Below are positions 9,016 to 16,755 of a DNA stretch of 64,000 bases, piece after piece. The stretch comes from an uncultured Litorivicinus sp. GTDB lineage: Bacteria; Pseudomonadota; Gammaproteobacteria; Pseudomonadales; Litorivicinaceae. The notes under the pieces are model-generated. The model made no database searches. It had not been told where the DNA came from and saw only the letters and a program-made list of their open reading frames with translations. The DNA is taken from NCBI GenBank assembly GCA_902594275.1, contig CACJLQ010000004.1:1-64000 (forward strand), given 5' to 3'. A program made the translations under genes and the position numbers. Numbering within the stretch: the first letter of the stretch is position 1; the number at the start of each line of letters is the position of its first letter.

Positions 9016-9132
9016 ATGAAAAAATTTCTGACCACTCTCATTATCAGTGCAAGCCTATTCTTGGGAGCTTGCGGGCAAACTGGGCCGCTATTTCTGCCCG
9101 ATCAACCCGATAAGACAGTTGACGGCCGCTAG
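9016..9132 (+). CDS. lptM: LPS-assembly lipoprotein LptM (YifL/LppL-like)
   Basis: A 38-residue lipoprotein: a signal peptide with lipobox LGAC (C19), then GQTGPLFLP, which matches the C-G-x-K/T-GPL-Y/F-xP signature of LptM/YifL. In E. coli LptM mimics LPS to promote disulfide maturation of the LptD-LptE translocon in the outer membrane. The gene lies immediately before lysA and dapF, the same context as E. coli yifL-dapF and Pseudomonas lppL-lysA. A TATACT hexamer at 9004-9009 ends only 6 bases before the ATG and there is no Shine-Dalgarno sequence, so the transcript may be leaderless. Confidence 0.88.
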   Translation: MKKFLTTLIISASLFLGACGQTGPLFLPDQPDKTVDGR

Positions 9133-9134
9133 TT

Positions 9135-10391
9135 ATGGATCATTTTCAGTACCGTGATGGCGCTTTGTTTGCCGAAGATATTCCTATTTCAGACATTGTC
9201 TCTAAATTTGGCACACCCTGTTTCATTTATTCAAAAGCGACCCTAGTCAGACATTTCCGTGCCTATGCAGATTCACTAGCAGACATCCCGCATTTAATTT
9301 GTTATGGCATGAAAGCGAATTCCAACCTTGCGGTGCTGCAAACGCTGGCAAAAGAGGGAGCAGGTTTCGACATCGTCTCCATCGGAGAGCTCGAACGTGT
9401 CATTAAGGCCGGCGGTGATCCCGCCAAAGTTGTGTTCTCAGGTGTTGGAAAGCAAGACTTTGAGCTGCGACGCGCTCTCGAAGTTGGAATCCACTGCTTT
9501 AACGTCGAGTCACTTGCGGAACTCGAACATCTGAACGCGATCGCAATTGAAATGGGAAAAGTCGCGCCTGTCTCACTACGCATCAACCCTGATGTCGACC
9601 CAAAGACTCACCCCTATATTTCAACAGGATTAAAGGCAAATAAATTCGGTATCGCACACAAGGATGCGATCGCAGCTTATCGTCGCTCCAGTGAATTACT
9701 CGGATTGAGTCCTGTTGGAATCGATTGTCACATCGGTAGCCAGCTCACCGACGTGTCACCGCTCATTGAGTCACTGGATAAATTATTGAGCCTCATTGAC
9801 CAACTCGCCGATATCGGAATTCAGTTGAAACACATCGATCTCGGTGGCGGGCTCGGCGTAACTTACGACCAAGAAACACCACCGCACCCGTCTGAATATT
9901 TGGCGTTGGTCAAAGAGCGACTGGCCGGTCGTAATCTCACCTTGGTCCTTGAACCTGGACGTTCGATTGCAGCCAATGCGGGAATATTCGTCACCAAAAC
10001 AATCTTGACAAAAACAAATCAGGATCAGCATTTTGCGATTGTCGATGGTGCAATGAACGACCTCATTAGGCCAAGTCTTTATGGTGCTTGGCAAAATATC
10101 GTTCCGGTTGATACCACCGAAAAACCGGGACAAATTGAGGCCAGTTTTGACATCGTTGGGCCTGTTTGTGAGTCGGGAGACTTTCTCGGCAAAGCCCGCA
10201 CGCTGAGGATCCAAGAAGGTGATTTGCTCGCTGTTCGGTCTGCCGGCGCATATGGCTTTGTCATGGGATCTAATTACAACACTCGCGGGAGAGCGCCAGA
10301 GATTTTGGTCGATATAGACCAAGTTCATCTCATTCGTGAGCGAGAGACGATCGATAGTCTCTGGGCACTTGAACATACGGTGGACGACTAA
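9135..10391 (+). CDS. lysA: Diaminopimelate decarboxylase
   Basis: 418 residues, fold-III PLP enzyme. K60 in CYGMKANSN binds PLP; HIGSQL, LGGGLG and EPGRS follow in order; GPVCESGDFLG carries the catalytic Cys and the CESxD motif that separates LysA from ornithine decarboxylases. Catalyses the last step of lysine synthesis (meso-DAP to lysine). Starts 2 bp after lptM and shares one base with dapF, so lptM-lysA-dapF-DUF484-xerC-yigB read as one operon. Confidence 0.96.
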   Translation: MDHFQYRDGALFAEDIPISDIVSKFGTPCFIYSKATLVRHFRAYADSLADIPHLICYGMKANSNLAVLQTLAKEGAGFDIVSIGELERVIKAGGDPAKVVFSGVGKQDFELRRALEVGIHCFNVESLAELEHLNAIAIEMGKVAPVSLRINPDVDPKTHPYISTGLKANKFGIAHKDAIAAYRRSSELLGLSPVGIDCHIGSQLTDVSPLIESLDKLLSLIDQLADIGIQLKHIDLGGGLGVTYDQETPPHPSEYLALVKERLAGRNLTLVLEPGRSIAANAGIFVTKTILTKTNQDQHFAIVDGAMNDLIRPSLYGAWQNIVPVDTTEKPGQIEASFDIVGPVCESGDFLGKARTLRIQEGDLLAVRSAGAYGFVMGSNYNTRGRAPEILVDIDQVHLIRERETIDSLWALEHTVDD

Positions 10392-11230
10392 TGCGCGTTC
10401 ACTTCACAAAAATGCACGGTCTGAGCAATGACTTCGTCGTCATTGATGCAGTCAGTCAGCACGTCAGCTTACGATCGAGCCAGATTCAAAAGTTAGCTGA
10501 TCGCAATACAGGCATCGGCTTTGATCAGCTGCTATTGATCGAGCCACCATCGAGGCCTGACGCGGATTTTGACTATCGCATCTTTAATTCAGACGGCGGC
10601 GAAGTCGAGCATTGTGGTAATGGTGCGCGCTGCTTCGCTAAATTCGTGACGGATCGAGAATTGACAACCAAACCTGTCATCACTGTGAATACCTCGCGCG
10701 GCTTAATCGAGCTAACACTCACAGAGACAGGCCTTGTCCGTGTCAACATGGGGCAACCAGCACTTGATCCAACAACACTTCCTTACCAAGGGCCTCCCGA
10801 ACCCGATCAGATACACACAGTAGTGCTTGAGACATCCAATGGAGCGCGGTCCTTTGGTCTGATTAGCATAGGTAATCCTCACGCCGTGACCGTGGTCGAT
10901 TCTGTCGATGCAACTGCTGTATCTGATATTGGCCAAGCGATTCAAAATACGCCGCAATTTCCAGATTCAGTAAATGTTGGATTCATGGAAATCATATCCC
11001 CCAAGGAAATCCGACTACGCGTTTTTGAGCGAGGCGTTGGCGAGACACTGGCCTGCGGAACGGGTGCCTGTGCTGCGATGGCTTATGGCCGCCTACTTGG
11101 ACAACTCGATCACGATGTGATTGTTGCAACTCGAGGCGGAAACCTGCAGATTGAGTGGCAAGGAGAGGGGTACGATTTGATGATGACCGGTCCTGCAGAA
11201 TCTGTTTTTGAAGGAGAGTTTCGCCTGTGA
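10391..11230 (+). CDS. dapF: Diaminopimelate epimerase
   Basis: 279 residues. The two catalytic cysteines are present: C75 in HCGNGARC and C222 in ACGTGACAA. Interconverts LL- and meso-diaminopimelate, supplying both peptidoglycan and LysA, its upstream neighbour. Its ATG overlaps the lysA stop by one base and its own stop overlaps the next gene by four, implying coupled translation. Full length for the family. Confidence 0.96.
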   Translation: MRVHFTKMHGLSNDFVVIDAVSQHVSLRSSQIQKLADRNTGIGFDQLLLIEPPSRPDADFDYRIFNSDGGEVEHCGNGARCFAKFVTDRELTTKPVITVNTSRGLIELTLTETGLVRVNMGQPALDPTTLPYQGPPEPDQIHTVVLETSNGARSFGLISIGNPHAVTVVDSVDATAVSDIGQAIQNTPQFPDSVNVGFMEIISPKEIRLRVFERGVGETLACGTGACAAMAYGRLLGQLDHDVIVATRGGNLQIEWQGEGYDLMMTGPAESVFEGEFRL

Positions 11231-11907
11231 CAATCACAGCTGATCAGATCGCTGAATACCTACAGGATCATTTAGATTTCTTTGAACAGCATCCTGAGCT
11301 CGTTCGAGAACTCAAACTCCCCACAGCCTCCGGCGATGCAACCTCTTTGGTTGAATTCCAATTACGGAAATTGCGTGATCATATCCGCCAACTCGAAAAA
11401 GAAAATGATCACATGATCGAGACTGCGCGAATTAACAGCGTGTTATTTGAAAAAACTCGGTCGCTTGTTTTATCGCTACTCGATGCGCGAGACCTGGCTG
11501 ATCTGGAAATCGCGCTTGATGAAAAGCTCGCTAACGGATTCGATATCCCAGTAGTGCAGCTTCTCTTATCGGACCAATTCAATATCGTTGACGGACTGTC
11601 TCTGATTCAGGCTATTGAAGCAGAATCACTCGAAGAGGGCGGCAAACTTGCACAAACCGTGTCTGATAAAGCACCGTCAATCGGACGCCTAACAAGAGAT
11701 CGTCGGACAGCATTATTTGGCAAGGATGCTGATACGATCGAAAGTTCTGCGACACTGGCACTGGTTCGAGGTCACACCTACGGTTTACTCGCTCTCGGCC
11801 ATCCAGATCCTGCCCATTTCCAATCCAATCAAGACACGCTCTTCCTCGATCATATCGGCGAAGCACTTGCGTTGATACTTCCTCGGCTTCTGGGTAAGGC
11901 GAAATAG
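11227..11907 (+). CDS. DUF484 family protein (YigA-like)
   Basis: 226 residues starting at a GTG within the dapF stop (GTGA overlap). The N-terminus (IAEYLQDHLDFFEQHPELV) is the DUF484 signature, followed by a predicted coiled coil at about 47-75 (FQLRKLRDHIRQLEKEND) and a GAF-like C-terminal domain. Function is unknown; the family is consistently found between dapF and xerC, as here. Confidence 0.88.
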   Translation: MTITADQIAEYLQDHLDFFEQHPELVRELKLPTASGDATSLVEFQLRKLRDHIRQLEKENDHMIETARINSVLFEKTRSLVLSLLDARDLADLEIALDEKLANGFDIPVVQLLLSDQFNIVDGLSLIQAIEAESLEEGGKLAQTVSDKAPSIGRLTRDRRTALFGKDADTIESSATLALVRGHTYGLLALGHPDPAHFQSNQDTLFLDHIGEALALILPRLLGKAK

Positions 11908-11910
11908 TTC

Positions 11911-12807
11911 ATGACGTTTCACGCATTCGTCACGCGATATCTTGATAACATGCGTCAGACGCAGCGACGGAGCAATAAAACCATAGAGGCCTATGCACGC
12001 GATCTCCAGCAGGCAATTGGTTTTTTTGGAGAGGACGCCAAGATCCAGTCACTGGATACATTGTCTGTCATTGGCTGGGTCCGATCATTGAACGCACAAC
12101 GCATCGCTGGGCGCTCAATCGGTCGCAAACTCTCTGCGCTGCGCGGAGTCTTCCAAGAAGCGATCAATCAACGGTTGATCAAAGTCAATCCTGCAGTCGA
12201 TGTAAGACCACCAAAAACAGGAAAACATCTACCCAATACATTGAGCCCAGACGCAATGCAACGCTTACTGGACTTCCCAATTGATCCAAACGATATCGAA
12301 GCCATTCGAGACCAAGCAATTTATGAATTATTGTATTCGTCCGGGCTTCGACTTGCGGAAGTTTTGGGTCTGACCATCAAGGATGTACATGGAAATCTGG
12401 AAGAAATCAGGGTTTCCGGCAAAGGCAATAAGGAGCGGATTGTCCCGGTCGGCTTTAAGGCGAGAGAGGCGCTATTACAATGGCTAAAACAACGAGCCGA
12501 GTGGGATTATGGTCACACTGATCAGGCGTTTATCACAAAAAAAGGAGTCGGTGTATTGCCACGAACTATTCAGCGGCGTCTCAACCTTCGCGCGCAAGCC
12601 GCTGGACTTGACCAACGTGTGCATCCCCATGCCCTACGACATTCGGCTGCAACACATCTTCTCGAGTCCTCAGGGGATCTTCGTGCCATTCAGGAATTTC
12701 TGGGGCATCAAAGCCTTTCCACAACACAGATCTACACTCACCTCGATTTTCAGCATCTCGCAGAGGTCTACGACAGAGCGCATCCGAGGGCAAAGACAAA
12801 ATCATGA
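11911..12807 (+). CDS. xerC: Site-specific tyrosine recombinase for chromosome dimer resolution
   Basis: 298 residues. N-terminal SAM-like DNA-binding domain (1-100) and C-terminal catalytic domain with the full set R147 (SGLRLAE), K171, H240 and R243 (HPHALRHS), H266 (FLGHQS) and nucleophile Y275 (TQIYTHLD). With XerD it resolves chromosome dimers at dif. XerC rather than XerD is indicated by position between DUF484 and yigB. Confidence 0.95.
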   Translation: MTFHAFVTRYLDNMRQTQRRSNKTIEAYARDLQQAIGFFGEDAKIQSLDTLSVIGWVRSLNAQRIAGRSIGRKLSALRGVFQEAINQRLIKVNPAVDVRPPKTGKHLPNTLSPDAMQRLLDFPIDPNDIEAIRDQAIYELLYSSGLRLAEVLGLTIKDVHGNLEEIRVSGKGNKERIVPVGFKAREALLQWLKQRAEWDYGHTDQAFITKKGVGVLPRTIQRRLNLRAQAAGLDQRVHPHALRHSAATHLLESSGDLRAIQEFLGHQSLSTTQIYTHLDFQHLAEVYDRAHPRAKTKS

Positions 12808-13508
12808 AGTCAATTCGCGCACTGACCTTTGATCTCGATAACACCCTTTGGGAAACCGATTTAACAATTTTAAAAGCAGAGGATGCAATGGCAGCTCACT
12901 TGCGTCATCTGTCGCCGCCCGCCTGGATGGCTGAATTTGGTCTCGATACGTTTCGTGCAGTGAGACAGAAAATTGTTGAGGAACAGCCTACGATTGCGCA
13001 TAACCTGACGGTGGTTCGCCGTAAAACGTTGGTTCGTTGGTTTGAAAATCAGGGCGCGACACTATCGATTGCTGAAGAGTTGGCAAGTGAGGGGTTTCGC
13101 ATATTCTATGAAGAACGACAAAAGGTCGAACCGTATCCAGACACAGTCGAAACACTTGAGATATTGGCAAAAACATATCCCCTTGCTGCGATTACCAATG
13201 GCAATGCGGATCTGATGGCAATGCCTTTGGGACAATATTTTCAGTTCTCATTGCAGTCTCAGCACTTCCCGAAGCCAAAACCCGACCCAGTGATGTTCGA
13301 AGAAGCGCTCAAGCGGCTCGCGATTCAGCCCAATCAGTGTCTTCATATCGGCGATGATATTGAACACGATGTGATGGGTGCGAATCGGTTAGGGATACGA
13401 ACCGTCTGGTTCAACACCCGCGCTCAAGTCCCAGAAGACGATGTTCCTGCGGATCACACCATCACAAACTTAAAGCAACTGCTTACTATACTTAGATCAC
13501 CCGATTAA
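12804..13508 (+). CDS. yigB: HAD-superfamily phosphatase, YigB-like
   Basis: 234 residues. HAD motif I is TFDLDNT with nucleophile D10 and acid/base D12; motif II is ITNGN near 130, motif III the lysine in KPKPDP, and motif IV IGDDIEHD. E. coli YigB, also next to xerC, dephosphorylates the riboflavin intermediate 5-amino-6-(5-phosphoribitylamino)uracil, so that role is probable by context. ATG overlaps the xerC stop by 4 bp. Its last 17 bp overlap the convergent dehydrogenase gene. Confidence 0.85.
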   Translation: MKSIRALTFDLDNTLWETDLTILKAEDAMAAHLRHLSPPAWMAEFGLDTFRAVRQKIVEEQPTIAHNLTVVRRKTLVRWFENQGATLSIAEELASEGFRIFYEERQKVEPYPDTVETLEILAKTYPLAAITNGNADLMAMPLGQYFQFSLQSQHFPKPKPDPVMFEEALKRLAIQPNQCLHIGDDIEHDVMGANRLGIRTVWFNTRAQVPEDDVPADHTITNLKQLLTILRSPD

Positions 13509-14451
13509 TTGGGGCGCCCTCGATAAAGGCTTCAAGGTTCGCCTGCATTATATCGACGATCCGTTGTCGTGACTCACGACTAGCCCATGCCGAATGTGGC
13601 GTGATGACTAGGTTTGGATGCAGGCAGTTTAGAAGACGAGAATCCCTGGCCGGCGGCTCTGTGGTTACAACATCAAGAGCGGCACCTGCCAAATGGCCTG
13701 ATTCAAGCGCATCGCAAAGTGCATCTTCATCAACCAAACCACCACGCGCTGTGTTAATCAAAAATGAGCCCGGTTTCATTTTCTGAAACGCATCGCGATT
13801 CATCATTTTTTGAGTCTGTGCGTTCAACAAACCATGCAGACTAACGAAATCTGATTGCTCGAGGAGGGTATCAAAATCGACTCGCTGGCTCCCATCCTGA
13901 TAGTCAACGCTGTCACGGCCCATCACAAGTACGCGCATACCAAAGGCCTCGGCGAGTTTGCCAACGGCTTGACCCAATTCGCCATAGCCAACCAAACCAA
14001 GTATGCGACCCGCGAGATCAATAATTGGATAATCCATCAAACAGAACATTGGACTCTCTGACCATCTTCCCGCTTTGACATCATTCCGATATCGTTCGGC
14101 TTGAGTTGCCAACATCAACATCAACATCAACGTATGCTGGCTCACTGACGGTGTGCCATAAGCAGTGACATTGCAAACAACAACACCATGATCAGCAGCA
14201 GCCTGCTTATCAACATTGTCCGTACCCGTGGCCGACACTAAAATCAGCTTCAGATCGGACGCCGCTTCAAAGTGAGCGCGCTCAAATTTCACTTTATTTA
14301 AGATGACTACTTCAAACCCCTGAATTCGCTCAGTGACGCACTCAGGAGACGTCGCATCGTGAGTCACAAACTCCGAAGTCGCACCCGAAAATTTTTCAAA
14401 GTCCAACTCGTCAGGCTTCATCGATTGGTAGTCAAGGAATACAGCGCGCAC
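13492..14451 (-). CDS. D-isomer-specific 2-hydroxyacid dehydrogenase (glycerate dehydrogenase-like)
   Basis: 319 residues. NAD-binding loop GYGELG at 155-160 and the catalytic triad R236 (NTARGG), E265 (TTEPP) and H286 (ITPHSAW). Closest in pattern to HprA-type glycerate/hydroxypyruvate reductases, so the substrate is probably hydroxypyruvate or glyoxylate, but other 2-ketoacids are possible. Single gene, convergent with and overlapping yigB. A short LMLMLML run (about 108-114) is encoded by a CAACAT-type hexamer repeat within the N-terminal domain and looks like normal helix sequence. Confidence 0.85.
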   Translation of the reverse strand: MRAVFLDYQSMKPDELDFEKFSGATSEFVTHDATSPECVTERIQGFEVVILNKVKFERAHFEAASDLKLILVSATGTDNVDKQAAADHGVVVCNVTAYGTPSVSQHTLMLMLMLATQAERYRNDVKAGRWSESPMFCLMDYPIIDLAGRILGLVGYGELGQAVGKLAEAFGMRVLVMGRDSVDYQDGSQRVDFDTLLEQSDFVSLHGLLNAQTQKMMNRDAFQKMKPGSFLINTARGGLVDEDALCDALESGHLAGAALDVVTTEPPARDSRLLNCLHPNLVITPHSAWASRESRQRIVDIMQANLEAFIEGAPINRVI

Positions 14452-14500
14452 TTTTTTTCACTTATGCCTCAAGGAATCGAAGAGTGTACGCAAATTCACA

Positions 14501-14529
14501 AATAAAAAAAGGGCGGCAAAGCCGCCCCA
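14501..14529 (-). terminator. Rho-independent terminator after amtB
   Basis: Read on the minus strand: a GC-rich stem of GGGCGGC and GCCGCCC (14511-14517 with 14521-14527) with a 3-base loop, followed by a run of seven T. It lies 25 bp past the amtB stop codon and is the clearest intrinsic terminator in the window. Confidence 0.85.
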
Positions 14530-14551
14530 ACAATGTCCCAAAGGAGGAAAT

Positions 14552-15823
14552 TTAAGAACGCATTGTGAATTCAGGATAGGCTTCCATTCCCATCTCGGAA
14601 ACATCTACTCCGTTAATTTCTTCTTCTTCTGTTACACGAATGCCCATGATCGCTTTCAAGATAAACCAAACGACTAATGAAGCAATAAACGTAAAAGCAA
14701 AGATGCTAACGATACCCATGATCTGAGCGCCCATCGTTGCGTCAGCATTCGACAACAAGACCGCAAACAGACCCCAAATCCCTGCTACACCATGAACTGA
14801 AATAGCTCCGACAGGATCGTCTATCTTCAATCTATCAAGAGAAAGGATTGAAAAAACGACGATCACTCCACCAACAACACCGATTATTGTCGCTAGCAAC
14901 GCGGTTGGCGCGAGTGGCTCCGCAGTAATAGACACAAGGCCGGCAAGTGCGCCGTTAAGAGCCATCGACAAATCAGCCTTTCCAAATAAGATTTTAGTTA
15001 CAACAGCAGCAGCAATAGCTCCACCAGCAGCAGCCATATTGGTGTTTAAAAATACCTGAGCAACAGCATTTGCTTCATCAACATTGGAAACCATCAATTC
15101 TGATCCACCATTGAAACCAAACCACCCGAGCCACAAAATAAACGTCCCGAGGGTTGCCAACGGCATATTACAGCCAGGGATCGCATTAATTTCGCCATCG
15201 GGACCATATTTTCCTTTACGTGCTCCCAAGACAATAACACCTGCCAATGCCGCGGCTGCACCACACATGTGGACGATGCCTGATCCGGCAAAATCGCTGA
15301 ATCCAGCCTCTGACAAGAAGCCACCGCCCCAGCTCCACGAGCCTTGGATTGGGTAGATGAAACCTGTGAACACTACTGCAAATGCTAGAAACGCAAACAG
15401 CTTCATTCTCTCCGCGATTGCGCCAGAAATGATCGACATACCCGTCGCAACAAATACGACCTGGAAGTAGAAGTCAGACCGGGCTGAATAGTAGGGGGCG
15501 TCATCCCCACCAGTAACAACTGCATCGGCTGTGTTTTCGTCACCGATCAGGAATCCAAAGTCTGGTATGACCCCAGTCCAAGAATCATTGATGTACATGA
15601 GATTGTAGCCGATTACCAAATACATAACCGACGCTATTGAATATAAAAGAATATTTTTCGTTAAAATAGTGGTCGTGTTCTTTGCCCTGACCATGCCGGC
15701 TTCGAGCATAGCGAAACCTGCGGCCATCCACATCACGAATGCACCCATTAAAAGAAAATAAAATGTATCGAGGGCGTAGGCCAACTGGGCCAGATCGCCG
15801 CTCACAGTAGCTAAATCGTTCAC
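14552..15823 (-). CDS. amtB: Ammonium transporter
   Basis: 423 residues with about eleven transmembrane helices starting at residue 18. The twin conduction-pore histidines are in SGIVHMCGAAAAL and AISVHGVAGIWG; the signature DFAGSGIVHM and LGWFGFNGGS are present. Conducts NH4+/NH3 across the inner membrane and is blocked by unmodified GlnK, the gene 51 bp upstream in the same operon. No cleavable signal peptide is obvious. Transcription probably starts at the sigma-54 promoter before glnK. Confidence 0.96.
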   Translation of the reverse strand: MNDLATVSGDLAQLAYALDTFYFLLMGAFVMWMAAGFAMLEAGMVRAKNTTTILTKNILLYSIASVMYLVIGYNLMYINDSWTGVIPDFGFLIGDENTADAVVTGGDDAPYYSARSDFYFQVVFVATGMSIISGAIAERMKLFAFLAFAVVFTGFIYPIQGSWSWGGGFLSEAGFSDFAGSGIVHMCGAAAALAGVIVLGARKGKYGPDGEINAIPGCNMPLATLGTFILWLGWFGFNGGSELMVSNVDEANAVAQVFLNTNMAAAGGAIAAAVVTKILFGKADLSMALNGALAGLVSITAEPLAPTALLATIIGVVGGVIVVFSILSLDRLKIDDPVGAISVHGVAGIWGLFAVLLSNADATMGAQIMGIVSIFAFTFIASLVVWFILKAIMGIRVTEEEEINGVDVSEMGMEAYPEFTMRS

Positions 15824-15874
15824 TATAACTCTCCTGCGAAGTGTGTCTTTGATCGAATTGTGTTGTTGTTGCGC

Positions 15875-16291
<417 letters not shown>

Positions 16292-16340
16292 TCACTTCGC
16301 AGGAGATTGCGGGTTCTGACGGGTTTTTTCCGTTCAGAAA

Positions 16341-16397
16341 GCACCGAAATTGCGCACACCATGAACTGTAACGGCTTTCACGGCACTAAAATAGTGC
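16341..16397. promoter_or_regulatory. NtrC-type sites upstream of glnK
   Basis: A perfect GCAC-N7-GTGC palindrome (16383-16397, AT-rich core TAAAATA) matches the NtrC enhancer consensus. A weaker copy, GCAC-N7-GCGC, lies at 16341-16355; centres are 42 bp apart, about four helical turns, so both face the same side. They sit between the divergent glnK and ubiK genes, upstream of the glnK sigma-54 promoter. Confidence 0.75.
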
Positions 16398-16466
16398 GAA
16401 CTGTATGAGATGAAATTTTTTCTGATCACCCGCATTATAAAGTGGTGAACCGGAAGGAGATAGGTC

Positions 16467-16703
16467 ATGCTCAATAGAGATGCGTTTAATGACATCGCCA
16501 CAAAAATTTCTGAAGCGTTGCCAGAACCTGCTCGAAAAATGCAGGCTCAATTTAAGCAGCAAGTCGAAGATTTAATCACGCAAGGATTGAAAGATCTCAA
16601 TGTTGTGACGAGAGAAGACTACGACAAACAGACTGAAAAGCTGTCAAAAGCCGAAGCAAAATTAGCAGAACTCGAAACACGGCTCGCTGCACTCGAGAAA
16701 TAA
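16467..16703 (+). CDS. ubiK: Ubiquinone biosynthesis accessory factor UbiK (BMFP domain)
   Basis: 78 residues with ribosome-binding site AAGGAGAT. Starts with an amphipathic helix (FNDIATKISEALPEPAR) and ends in a strong coiled coil (about 50-78, heptads of L/A/E), the YqiC/UbiK arrangement. It is thought to bridge the UbiJ-containing Ubi complex to membrane lipids; UbiJ, UbiB and UbiE are encoded at 42-45 kb. Divergent from glnK, and shares its regulatory gap. Confidence 0.88.
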   Translation: MLNRDAFNDIATKISEALPEPARKMQAQFKQQVEDLITQGLKDLNVVTREDYDKQTEKLSKAEAKLAELETRLAALEK

Positions 16704-16735
16704 GATCTTTGAGCATGCTATGAGGCACTGCATTT

Positions 16736-16755
16736 TACTGTATATAATTACAGTA
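16736..16755 (+). promoter_or_regulatory. LexA (SOS) box overlapping -10 and start codon of dnaE2
   Basis: TACTGTATATAATTACAGTA is a near-perfect gammaproteobacterial LexA operator (CTG-N10-CAG with AT-rich centre). It contains a TATAAT hexamer at 16743-16748 in -10 position; the predicted start of transcription then falls at about 16755, the A of the dnaE2 ATG. No clear -35 is visible. Confidence 0.88.

Noticed and set aside
14108-14136. CAACAT-type tandem hexamers
   Set aside because: In-frame LMLMLML helix codons within the hydroxyacid dehydrogenase; too short and degenerate to call a functional repeat.
15001-15040. GCAGCAGCA-type repeat
   Set aside because: Codes for the alanine-rich helix of AmtB; ordinary coding bias.
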